Positions 11,982-23,000 of a stretch of 64,000 nt of DNA are shown piece by piece. The notes under the pieces were generated by a model, which was not told the origin of the DNA, ran no database searches, and was given only the letters and a program-made list of their open reading frames with translations. The position numbers were made by a program, and so were the translations under genes. Each line of letters starts with the position of its first letter. Within the stretch, counting starts at the first letter, position 1. Source of the stretch: Tupaia tana (lineage: Eukaryota > Chordata > Mammalia > Scandentia > Tupaiidae); assembly GCA_026018925.1 (NCBI GenBank), contig JAKSZU010000050.1:372001-436000 (forward strand), in the 5' to 3' direction.

Positions 11982-14499
11982 GGGTCAGGTTAGGGTTGGG
12001 GTTAAGCATAAGGTGTCCGCCTAGGGTTAGGGTTAGGTCTGTGGTTTTAGTTAAGCTTCAGGTGAGGTTAGGTTTGAACTTAGTCTGAGGGAGTAAGTTT
12101 AGGGCTAGTGTTAGTTTTCGGTTAACTGTTACGGTTGGAGTAAGCGTTAGGGTCAGGTTTGGTTTGGGGTTGAGCTTAAGGTTTCCGCCAAGGGTTAGGG
12201 TTAGGTGTATGTTTTCATTTAGGCTTCAGGTTAGGTTAGGATTAAACTTAGTTTGAGGGAGTAAGGTTAGGGCTACTGTTAGTTTTCGGTTCAGTGTTAT
12301 GGCAGATTTAGCCTCAAGTTCAGGTTAGGGTTGGGGTTAAGCTTAAGGTGTCCGCCTAGGGTTAGGGTTAGGTCTATGGTTTGAGTTAGGCTTCAGGTTA
12401 GGTTAGGTTTGAACTTAGTTTGAGGGAGTAATTTTAGGGATACTGTTAGTTTTCGGTTCAGTGTTACGGTTGGAGTTATCGTGAGGGTCAGGTTAGGTTT
12501 GGGGTTGAGCTTCAGGTGTCCGCCTAGGGTTAGGGTTAGGTCTGTGGTTTGAGTTAGGCTTCAGGTGAGGTTAGGTTTGAACTTAGTTTGATGGAGTAAG
12601 TTTAGGGCTACTGTTTGTTTTCGGTTCAGTGTTACCGTTGGAGTAAACGTCAGGGTCAGGTTAGGGTGGGGGTTAAGCATAAGGTGTCCGCCTAGGGTTA
12701 GGGTTAGGTCTATGGTTTCATTTAGGCTTCAGGTTAGGTTAGGATTGAACTTAGTTTGAGGGAGTAAGTTTAGGGCTACTGTTATTTTTCGGTTCAGTGT
12801 TACGGTTGGATTTAGCGTCAGGTCCAGGTTAGGGTTTGGGTTGAGCTTAAGGTGTCCGCCTAGGGTTAGTTTTAGGTCTATGGTTTGAGTTAGGCTTCAG
12901 GTTAGGTTAGGATTAAACTTAGTTTGAGGGAGTAAGGTTAGGGCTACTGTTAGTTTTCGGTTCAGTGTTATGGCAGATTTAGCCTCAAGTTCAGGTTAGG
13001 GTTGGGGTTAAGCTTAAGGTGTCCGCCTAGGATTAGGGTTAGGTCTATTGTTTGAGTTAGGCTTCAAGTTAGTTTAGGTTTGAACTTAGGTTGAGGGAGT
13101 AAGTTTAGAGCTATTGTTAGTTTTCGGTTCAGTGTTACGGTTGGAGATAGCGTCAGGGTCAGGTTAGGGTTGGGGTTGAGCTTCAGGTGTCCGCCTTGGG
13201 TTAGGGTTAGGTGTATGGTTTGATTTAGGCTTCAGGTTAGGTTAGGCTTTAACTTAGTTTGAGGGAGTAAGTTTAGGGCGACTGTTAGTTTTCGGGTAAT
13301 TGTTATGGTTGGAGTTAGCGTAAGGGCCAGGTTAGGGTTGTGGTTGAGCTTAAGGTGTCCGCCTAGGGTTAGTTTTAGGTCTATGGTTTGAGTTAGGCTT
13401 CAGGTTAGGTTAGGTTTGAACTTAGTTTGAGGGAGTAAGTTTAGGGCTACTGTTAGTTTTCGGTTCAGTGTTACGGTTGGAGTTAGCGTGAGGGTCAGGT
13501 TAGGGTTGGGGTTGAGCTTAAGGTGTGCGCCTAGGGTTAGGGATCGGTGTATGGTTTGATTTAGGCTTCAGGTTAGGTTAGGTTTGAACTTACTTTGAGG
13601 GAGTAAGTTTAGGGCGACTGTTAGTTTTCGGGTAACTGTTATGGTTGGAGTTAGCGTCAGGGCCAGTTTAGGGTTGGGGTTGAGCTTAAGGTGTCCGCCT
13701 AGGGTTAGGGTTAGGTCTGTGGTTTGAGATAGGCTTCAGGTGAGGTTAGGTTTGAACTTAGTTTGAGGGAGTAAGTTTAGAGCTACTGTTAGTTTTCGGT
13801 TCAGTGTTACGGTTGGAGATAGCGTCAGGGTCAGGTTCGGGTTGGGGTTGAACTTCAGGTGTCTGCCTAGGGTTAGGGTTAGGTCTATGGTTTGAGTTAG
13901 GCTTCAGGTTAGGTTAGGATTGAAATTAGTTTGATGGAGTAAGTTTAGGGCTAATATTAGTTTTTGGTTCAGTGTTGCGGTTGGAGTTAGCGTGAGGGTC
14001 AGGTTAGGGTAGGGGTTGAGCTTAAGGTGTCCGCCTAGGGTTAGGGTTAGGTGTATGGTTTAATTTAGGCTTCAGGTTAGGTTAGGTTTGAAATTAGTTT
14101 GAGGGAGTAAGTTTAGGGCTACTGTTTGTTTTCGGGTAACTGTTACGGTTGGAGTTAGCGTCAGGTCCAGGTTAGGGTTGGGGTTGAGCTAATGGTGTCC
14201 GCCTAAGGTTAGGGTTAGGTGTTTGGTGTGATTTAGGCTTCAGGTTAGGTTAGGTTTGAAGTTAGTTTGAGGGAGTAAGTTTAGGGCTACTCTTAGTTTT
14301 CGGTTCAGTGTTACGGTTGGAGATAGCGTGAGGGCCAGGATAGGGTTGGCGTAGACCTTAAGGTGTCCGCCTAGTGTTAGGGTTAGGTCTGTGGTTTGAG
14401 TTAGCCTTCAGGTTAGGTTAGGTTTGAACTTAGTTTGAGGGCGTAAGTTTAGCGCTATTGTTAGTTTTCTGTTCAGTGTTACGGTTGGAGATAGCGTCA
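11982..14499 (+). repeat. Higher-order unit, copy 2
   Basis: Identical in order and length to copy 1. The one private change I noticed is G to A at 13032, in the telomeric core (CTAGGATTAGGG). Confidence 0.93.
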
Positions 14500-17017
14500 G
14501 GGTCAGGTTAGGGTTGGGGTTAAGCATAAGGTGTCCGCCTAGGGTTAGGGTTAGGTCTGTGGTTTTAGTTAAGCTTCAGGTGAGGTTAGGTTTGAACTTA
14601 GTCTGAGGGAGTAAGTTTAGGGCTAGTGTTAGTTTTCGGTTAACTGTTACGGTTGGAGTAAGCGTTAGGGTCAGGTTTGGTTTGGGGTTGAGCTTAAGGT
14701 TTCCGCCAAGGGTTAGGGTTAGGTGTATGTTTTCATTTAGGCTTCAGGTTAGGTTAGGATTAAACTTAGTTTGAGGGAGTAAGGTTAGGGCTACTGTTAG
14801 TTTTCGGTTCAGTGTTATGGCAGATTTAGCCTCAAGTTCAGGTTAGGGTTGGGGTTAAGCTTAAGGTGTCCGCCTAGGGTTAGGGTTAGGTCTATGGTTT
14901 GAGTTAGGCTTCAGGTTAGGTTAGGTTTGAACTTAGTTTGAGGGAGTAATTTTAGGGATACTGTTAGTTTTCGGTTCAGTGTTACGGTTGGAGTTATCGT
15001 GAGGGTCAGGTTAGGTTTGGGGTTGAGCTTCAGGTGTCCGCCTAGGGTTAGGGTTAGGTCTGTGGTTTGAGTTAGGCTTCAGGTGAGGTTAGGTTTGAAC
15101 TTAGTTTGATGGAGTAAGTTTAGGGCTACTGTTTGTTTTCGGTTCAGTGTTACCGTTGGAGTAAACGTCAGGGTCAGGTTAGGGTGGGGGTTAAGCATAA
15201 GGTGTCCGCCTAGGGTTAGGGTTAGGTCTATGGTTTCATTTAGGCTTCAGGTTAGGTTAGGATTGAACTTAGTTTGAGGGAGTAAGTTTAGGGCTACTGT
15301 TATTTTTCGGTTCAGTGTTACGGTTGGATTTAGCGTCAGGTCCAGGTTAGGGTTTGGGTTGAGCTTAAGGTGTCCGCCTAGGGTTAGTTTTAGGTCTATG
15401 GTTTGAGTTAGGCTTCAGGTTAGGTTAGGATTAAACTTAGTTTGAGGGAGTAAGGTTAGGGCTACTGTTAGTTTTCGGTTCAGTGTTATGGCAGATTTAG
15501 CCTCAAGTTCAGGTTAGGGTTGGGGTTAAGCTTAAGGTGTCCGCCTAGGGTTAGGGTTAGGTCTATTGTTTGAGTTAGGCTTCAAGTTAGTTTAGGTTTG
15601 AACTTAGGTTGAGGGAGTAAGTTTAGAGCTATTGTTAGTTTTCGGTTCAGTGTTACGGTTGGAGATAGCGTCAGGGTCAGGTTAGGGTTGGGGTTGAGCT
15701 TCAGGTGTCCGCCTTGGGTTAGGGTTAGGTGTATGGTTTGATTTAGGCTTCAGGTTAGGTTAGGCTTTAACTTAGTTTGAGGGAGTAAGTTTAGGGCGAC
15801 TGTTAGTTTTTGGGTAATTGTTATGGTTGGAGTTAGCGTAAGGGCCAGGTTAGGGTTGTGGTTGAGCTTAAGGTGTCCGCCTAGGGTTAGTTTTAGGTCT
15901 ATGGTTTGAGTTAGGCTTCAGGTTAGGTTAGGTTTGAACTTAGTTTGAGGGAGTAAGTTTAGGGCTACTGTTAGTTTTCGGTTCAGTGTTACGGTTGGAG
16001 TTAGCGTGAGGGTCAGGTTAGGGTTGGGGTTGAGCTTAAGGTGTGCGCCTAGGGTTAGGGATCGGTGTATGGTTTGATTTAGGCTTCAGGTTAGGTTAGG
16101 TTTGAACTTACTTTGAGGGAGTAAGTTTAGGGCGACTGTTAGTTTTCGGGTAACTGTTATGGTTGGAGTTAGCGTCAGGGCCAGTTTAGGGTTGGGGTTG
16201 AGCTTAAGGTGTCCGCCTAGGGTTAGGGTTAGGTCTGTGGTTTGAGATAGGCTTCAGGTGAGGTTAGGTTTGAACTTAGTTTGAGGGAGTAAGTTTAGAG
16301 CTACTGTTAGTTTTCGGTTCAGTGTTACGGTTGGAGATAGCGTCAGGGTCAGGTTCGGGTTGGGGTTGAACTTCAGGTGTCTGCCTAGGGTTAGGGTTAG
16401 GTCTATGGTTTGAGTTAGGCTTCAGGTTAGGTTAGGATTGAAATTAGTTTGATGGAGTAAGTTTAGGGCTAATATTAGTTTTTGGTTCAGTGTTGCGGTT
16501 GGAGTTAGCGTGAGGGTCAGGTTAGGGTAGGGGTTGAGCTTAAGGTGTCCGCCTAGGGTTAGGGTTAGGTGTATGGTTTAATTTAGGCTTCAGGTTAGGT
16601 TAGGTTTGAAATTAGTTTGAGGGAGTAAGTTTAGGGCTACTGTTTGTTTTCGGGTAACTGTTACGGTTGGAGTTAGCGTCAGGTCCAGGTTAGGGTTGGG
16701 GTTGAGCTAATGGTGTCCGCCTAAGGTTAGGGTTAGGTGTTTGGTGTGATTTAGGCTTCAGGTTAGGTTAGGTTTGAAGTTAGTTTGAGGGAGTAAGTTT
16801 AGGGCTACTCTTAGTTTTCGGTTCAGTGTTACGGTTCGAGATAGCGTGAGGGCCAGGATAGGGTTGGCGTAGACCTTAAGGTGTCCGCCTAGTGTTAGGG
16901 TTAGGTCTGTGGTTTGAGTTAGCCTTCAGGTTAGGTTAGGTTTGAACTTAGTTTGAGGGCGTAAGTTTAGCGCTATTGTTAGTTTTCTGTTCAGTGTTAC
17001 GGTTGGAGATAGCGTCA
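14500..17017 (+). repeat. Higher-order unit, copy 3
   Basis: Identical in order and length to the other copies. Two private changes were noticed: C to T at 15811, which turns TTTTCGGGTAA into TTTTTGGGTAA and removes a CpG, and G to C at 16837 (CGGTTCGAG). Confidence 0.93.
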
Positions 17018-19535
17018 GGGTCAGGTTAGGGTTGGGGTTAAGCATAAGGTGTCCGCCTAGGGTTAGGGTTAGGTCTGTGGTTTGAGTTAAGCTTCAGGTG
17101 AGGTTAGGTTTGAACTTAGTCTGAGGGAGTAAGTTTAGGGCTAGTGTTAGTTTTCGGTTAACTGTTACGGTTGGAGTAAGCGTTAGGGTCAGGTTTGGTT
17201 TGGGGTTGAGCTTAAGGTTTCCGCCAAGGGTTAGGGTTAGGTGTATGTTTTCATTTAGGCTTCAGGTTAGGTTAGGATTAAACTTAGTTTGAGGGAGTAA
17301 GGTTAGGGCTACTGTTAGTTTTCGGTTCAGTGTTATGGCAGATTTAGCCTCAAGTTCAGGTTAGGGTTGGGGTTAAGCTTAAGGTGTCCGCCTAGGGTTA
17401 GGGTTAGGTCTATGGTTTGAGTTAGGCTTCAGGTTAGGTTAGGTTTGAACTTAGTTTGAGGGAGTAATTTTAGGGATACTGTTAGTTTTCGGTTCAGTGT
17501 TACGGTTGGAGTTATCGTGAGGGTCAGGTTAGGTTTGGGGTTGAGCTTCAGGTGTCCGCCTAGGGTTAGGGTTAGGTCTGTGGTTTGAGTTAGGCTTCAG
17601 GTGAGGTTAGGTTTGAACTTAGTTTGATGGAGTAAGTTTAGGGCTACTGTTTGTTTTCGGTTCAGTGTTACCGTTGGAGTAAACGTCAGGGTCAGGTTAG
17701 GGTGGGGGTTAAGCATAAGGTGTCCGCCTAGGGTTAGGGTTAGGTCTATGGTTTCATTTAGGCTTCAGGTTAGGTTAGGATTGAACTTAGTTTGAGGGAG
17801 TAAGTTTAGGGCTACTGTTATTTTTCGGTTCAGTGTTACGGTTGGATTTAGCGTCAGGTCCAGGTTAGGGTTTGGGTTGAGCTTAAGGTGTCCGCCTAGG
17901 GTTAGTTTTAGGTCTATGGTTTGAGTTAGGCTTCAGGTTAGGTTAGGATTAAACTTAGTTTGAGGGAGTAAGGTTAGGGCTACTGTTAGTTTTCGGTTCA
18001 GTGTTATGGCAGATTTAGCCTCAAGTTCAGGTTAGGGTTGGGGTTAAGCTTAAGGTGTCCGCCTAGGGTTAGGGTTAGGTCTATTGTTTGAGTTAGGCTT
18101 CAAGTTAGTTTAGGTTTGAACTTAGGTTGAGGGAGTAAGTTTAGAGCTATTGTTAGTTTTCGGTTCAGTGTTACGGTTGGAGATAGCGTCAGGGTCAGGT
18201 TAGGGTTGGGGTTGAGCTTCAGGTGTCCGCCTTGGGTTAGGGTTAGGTGTATGGTTTGATTTAGGCTTCAGGTTAGGTTAGGCTTTAACTTAGTTTGAGG
18301 GAGTAAGTTTAGGGCGACTGTTAGTTTTCGGGTAATTGTTATGGTTGGAGTTAGCGTAAGGGCCAGGTTAGGGTTGTGGTTGAGCTTAAGGTGTCCGCCT
18401 AGGGTTAGTTTTAGGTCTATGGTTTGAGTTAGGCTTCAGGTTAGGTTAGGTTTGAACTTAGTTTGAGGGAGTAAGTTTAGGGCTACTGTTAGTTTTCGGT
18501 TCAGTGTTACGGTTGGAGTTAGCGTGAGGGTCAGGTTAGGGTTGGGGTTGAGCTTAAGGTGTGCGCCTAGGGTTAGGGATCGGTGTATGGTTTGATTTAG
18601 GCTTCAGGTTAGGTTAGGTTTGAACTTACTTTGAGGGAGTAAGTTTAGGGCGACTGTTAGTTTTCGGGTAACTGTTATGGTTGGAGTTAGCGTCAGGGCC
18701 AGTTTAGGGTTGGGGTTGAGCTTAAGGTGTCCGCCTAGGGTTAGGGTTAGGTCTGTGGTTTGAGATAGGCTTCAGGTGAGGTTAGGTTTGAACTTAGTTT
18801 GAGGGAGTAAGTTTAGAGCTACTGTTAGTTTTCGGTTCAGTGTTACGGTTGGAGATAGCGTCAGGGTCAGGTTCGGGTTGGGGTTGAACTTCAGGTGTCT
18901 GCCTAGGGTTAGGGTTAGGTCTATGGTTTGAGTTAGGCTTCAGGTTAGGTTAGGATTGAAATTAGTTTGATGGAGTAAGTTTAGGGCTAATATTAGTTTT
19001 TGGTTCAGTGTTGCGGTTGGAGTTAGCGTGAGGGTCAGGTTAGGGTAGGGGTTGAGCTTAAGGTGTCCGCCTAGGGTTAGGGTTAGGTGTATGGTTTAAT
19101 TTAGGCTTCAGGTTAGGTTAGGTTTGAAATTAGTTTGAGGGTGTAAGTTTAGGGCTACTGTTTGTTTTCGGGTAACTGTTACGGTTGGAGTTAGCGTCAG
19201 GTCCAGGTTAGGGTTGGGGTTGAGCTAATGGTGTCCGCCTAAGGTTAGGGTTAGGTGTTTGGTGTGATTTAGGCTTCAGGTTAGGTTAGGTTTGAAGTTA
19301 GTTTGAGGGAGTAAGTTTAGGGCTACTCTTAGTTTTCGGTTCAGTGTTACGGTTGGAGATAGCGTGAGGGCCAGGATAGGGTTGGCGTAGACCTTAAGGT
19401 GTCCGCCTAGTGTTAGGGTTAGGTCTGTGGTTTGAGTTAGCCTTCAGGTTAGGTTAGGTTTGAACTTAGTTTGAGGGCGTAAGTTTAGCGCTATTGTTAG
19501 TTTTCTGTTCAGTGTTACGGTTGGAGATAGCGTCA
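17018..19535 (+). repeat. Higher-order unit, copy 4
   Basis: Identical in order and length to the other copies. Two private changes were noticed: T to G at 17084 (GGTTTGAGTT, the majority satellite state) and A to T at 19142 (GAGGGTGTAAG). The right boundary is where the sequence leaves the unit and resumes the left-flank pattern at 19536; the first clear mismatch is at the GGGATTGAGC stretch near 19551. Confidence 0.92.
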
Positions 19536-20000
19536 GGGTCAGGTTAGGGTTGGGATTGAGCTTAAGGTGTCCGCCTAGTGTTAGGGTTAGGTCTGTGGTT
19601 TGAGTTACCCTTCAGGTTAGGTTCGGTTTGAACTTAGTTTGAGGGAGTAAGTTTAGGGCTACTGTTAGTTTTCGGTTCAGTGTTTCGGTTGGAGTTAGCG
19701 TGAGGGTCAGGTTAGGGTAGGGATTGAGCTTAATGTGTCCGGTTAGGGTTAGGTGTATGATTTGATTAAGGCTTCAGGTTAGGTTAGGTTTGAACTTAGT
19801 CTGAGGGAGTAAGTTTAGGGCTACTGTTAGTTTTCGGTTCAGTGTTACGGTTTGGATTTAGCCTAAGGGTCAGGTTAGGGTTGGGGTTAAGCATAAGGTG
19901 TCCGCCTAGGGTTAGGGTTAGGTCTGTGGTTTTAGTTAGGCTTCAGGTGAGGTTAGGTTTGAACTTAGTCTGAGGGAGTAAGTTTAGGGCTACTGTTAGT
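19536..20000 (+). repeat. Right flank repeating the left flank of the array
   Basis: This stretch matches about 9134-9598 with an offset of 10,402 bp, seen at GCCTAGTGTT (9171 and 19573) and at the short core CCGGTTAGGG (9337 and 19739). The offset equals 62 monomers minus 14 bp, and all 14 are accounted for: eight 1-bp marker deletions and one 6-bp core deletion. It carries more differences than the four copies do among themselves, including an extra T in GGTTTGGATTT near 19851. So the flank duplication is older than the array expansion inside it. From about 19866 to 20000 it also resembles the first 130 bp of the 2,518-bp unit. Confidence 0.85.
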
Positions 20001-23000
20001 TTTCGGTTCAGTGTTACGGTTGGAGTTAGCGTGAGGGTCAGGTTAGGGTTGTGGTTGAGCTTAAGGTGTCCGCCTAGTGTTAGGGTTCGGTGTATGGTTT
20101 GATATAGGTTTCAGGTTAGGTTAGGTTTGAACTTAGTTTGAGGGAGTAAGTTTAGGGCGACTGTTAGTTTTTGGGTAACTCTTATGGTTGGAGTTAGCGT
20201 CAGGGCCAGGTTCAGTTTGGGGTTGACCTTAAGGTGTCCGCCTAGGGTTAAGGTTAGGTCTATGGTTTGAGTTAGGCTTCAGGTTAGGTTAGGTTTGAAC
20301 TTAGTTTGAGGGAGTAAGTTTAGGGCTACTGTTAGTTTTCGGTTCAGTGTTAAGGTTGGAGATAGCGTCAGGGTCAGGTTCGGGTTGGGGTTGAGCTTCA
20401 GGTGTCCACCTAGGGTTAGGGTTTGGTCTATGGTTTGAGTTATGCTTCAGGTTAGGTTAGGTTTGAACTTAGTTTGAGGGAGTAAGTTTAGGGCTACTGT
20501 TAGTTTTCGGTTCAGTGTTACGGTTGGAGTTAGCGTGAGGGTCAGGATAGGTTTGGGGTTGAGCTTAAGGTGTCCGCCTAGGGTTAGGGTTAGGTCTTTG
20601 GTTTAAGTTAGGCTTCAGGTTAGGTTAGGTTTGAACTTAGTTTGAGGGAGTAAGTTTTGGGCTACTGTTATTTTTCGGTTCAGTGTTATGGTTGGAGATA
20701 GCGTCAGGGTCAGGTTAGGGTTGGGGTTGAGCTTCAAGTGTCCGCCTAGGGTTAGGGTTAGGTCTATGGTTTGAGTTAGGCTTCAGGTTAGGTTAGGTTT
20801 GAACTTAGTTTGAGGGAGTAAGTTTAGGGCTACTGTTAGTTTTCGGTTCAGTGTTATGGTTGGAGATAGCGTCAGGGTCAGGTTAGGGTTGGGGTTGAGC
20901 TTAAGGTGTCCGCCTAGGTTTAGGGTTAGGTCTATTGTTTGAGTTAGGCTTCAGGTTAGTTTAGGTTTGAACTTAGTTTGAGGGAGTAAGTTTAGGGCTA
21001 CTGTTAGTTTTCGGTTAAGTATTACGGTTGGAGATAGCGTCAGGGTCAGGTTAGGGTGGGGGTTAAGCATAAGGTGTCCGACTAGGGTTAGGGTTAGGTC
21101 TATTGTTTGAGTTAGGCTTCAGGTTAGGTTAGGTTTGAACTTAGTTTGAGGGAGTAAGTTTAGGCCTACTGTTAGTTTTCGGTTCAGTGTTACGGTTGGA
21201 GATAGCGTCAGGGTCAGGTTAGGGTTGGGGTTGAGCTTCAGGTGTCCGCCTAGGGTTAGCGTTTGGTCTATGGTTTGAGTTAGGCTTCAGGTTAGGTTAG
21301 GTTTGAACTTAGTTTGAGGGAGTAAGTTTAGGGTTACTGTTAGTTTTCGGTTCAGTGTTTCGGTTGGAGTTAGCGTGAGGGTCAGGATAGGGTTGGGGTT
21401 GAGCTTAAGGTGTCCGCCTAGGGTTAGGGTTAGGTCTGTGGTTTGAGTTAGGCTTCAGGTTAGGTTAGGTTTGAACTTAGTTTCAGGGAGTACGTTTCGG
21501 GCTATTGTTAGTTTTCGGTTCAGTGTTACGGTTGGAGATAGCGTCAGGGTCAGGTTAGGTTTGGGGTTGATCTTCAGGTGTCCGCCTAGGGTTAGGGTTA
21601 GGTCTATGGTTTGAGTTAGGCTTCAGGTTAGGTTAGGTTTGAACTTAGTTTGAGGGAGTAATTTTAGGGCTACTGTTAGTTTTCGGTTCAGTGTTTCGGT
21701 TGGAGTTAGCGTGAGGGTCAGGTTAGGGTAGGGGTTGAGCTTAAGGTGTCTGCCTAGGGTTAGGGTTAGGTGTATGATTTGATTTAGGCTTCAGGTTAGG
21801 TTGGGTTTGAACTTAGTTTGATGGAGTAAGTTTTTGGCTACTGTTAGTTTTCGGTTCAGTGTTAGGTTGGAGATAGCTTCAGGGTCAGGTTAGGGATGGG
21901 GTTGAGCTTCAAGTGTCCGCCAAGGGTTAGGGTTAGTTCTATGGTTTGAGTTAGGCTTCAGGTTAGGTTAGGTTTGAACTTATTTTGAGGGAGTAAGTTT
22001 AGGGTTACTGTTAGTTTTCGGTTCAGTGTTACGGTTGGAGTTAGCGTGAGGGTCAGGTTAGGGTTGGGGATGAGCTTAAGGTGTCCGCCTAGGGTTAGGG
22101 TTAGGTGTATGGTTTGATTTAGGCTTCAGGTTAGGTTAGGTTTCAACTTAGTTTGAGGGAGTAAGTTTAGGGCTACTGTTTGTTTTCGGTTCAGTGTTAC
22201 AGTTGGAGAGAGCGTCAGGATCAGGTTAGGGTTGGGGTTGAGCTTCAGGTGGCCGCCTAGGGTTAGGGTTAGGTCTATGGTTTGAGTTAGGCTTCAGGTT
22301 AGGTTAGGTTTGAACTTAGTTTGAGGGAGTAAGTTTAGGGCTACTGTTAGTTTTCGGTTCAGTGTTACGGTTGGAGTTAGCGTGAGGGTCAGGTTAGGGT
22401 TGGGGTTTAGCTTTAGGTGTCCGCCTAGGGTTAGGGTTAGGTGTATGGTTTGATTTAGGCTTCAGGTTAGGTTAGGTTTGAACTTAGTTTGAGGGAGTAA
22501 GTTTAGGGGTACTGTTAGTTTTCGGGTAACTGTTATGGTGGGAGTTAGCGTCAGGGCCACTTTAGGGTTGGGGTTGAGCTTAAGGTGTCTGCCTAGGGTT
22601 AGGGTTAGGTGTATGGTTTGATTTAGGCTTCAGGTGAGGTTAGGTTTGAACTTAGTTTGAGGGAGTAAGTTTAGGGCGACTGTTAGTTTTCGGGTAACTG
22701 TTACAGTTGGAGTAAGCGTCAGGGTCAGCTTATTGTGGGGGTTAAGCATAAGGTGTCCTCCAAGGGTTAGGGTTATGTCTATGATTTGATTTAGGCTTCA
22801 GGTTAGGTTAGGTTTGAACTTAGTTTGAGGGAGTCAATTTAGGGCTACTGTTAGTTTTCGGTTAATTGTTACGGTTGGAGTAAGCGTCAGGGTCAGGTTA
22901 GGTTTGGGGTTGACCTTAAGGTGTCCGCCTAGGGTTAGGGTTCGGTGTATGGTTTGATTTAGGTTTCAGGTTAGGTTAGGTTTGAACTTAGTTTGAGGGA

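Larger units (their letters stand above)
9464..19535 (+). repeat. Four-copy array of a 2,518-bp, 15-monomer higher-order repeat
   Basis: The marker ATGGCAGATTTAGCC occurs twice per unit, at 9781/10452, 12299/12970, 14817/15488 and 17335/18006. Every step between units is exactly 2,518 bp, equal to 15 x 168 minus 2. The two missing bases are the 1-bp deletion in each of the two marker monomers. A line-by-line reading found five single-base differences among the four copies (at 13032, 15811, 16837, 17084 and 19142) and no length change. That is far below the divergence between ordinary monomers here. Four copies fit the span exactly (4 x 2,518 = 10,072). Inferred: a very recent local amplification, or a very recently homogenised one. 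A sequence-assembly artefact is the main alternative. Confidence 0.95.

Noticed and set aside
13032-19142. The five substitutions as functional changes
   Set aside because: They are scattered, and none creates or removes a recognisable signal beyond a CpG or a core base. They are most simply new neutral mutations or sequencing errors, and my by-eye list may be incomplete.
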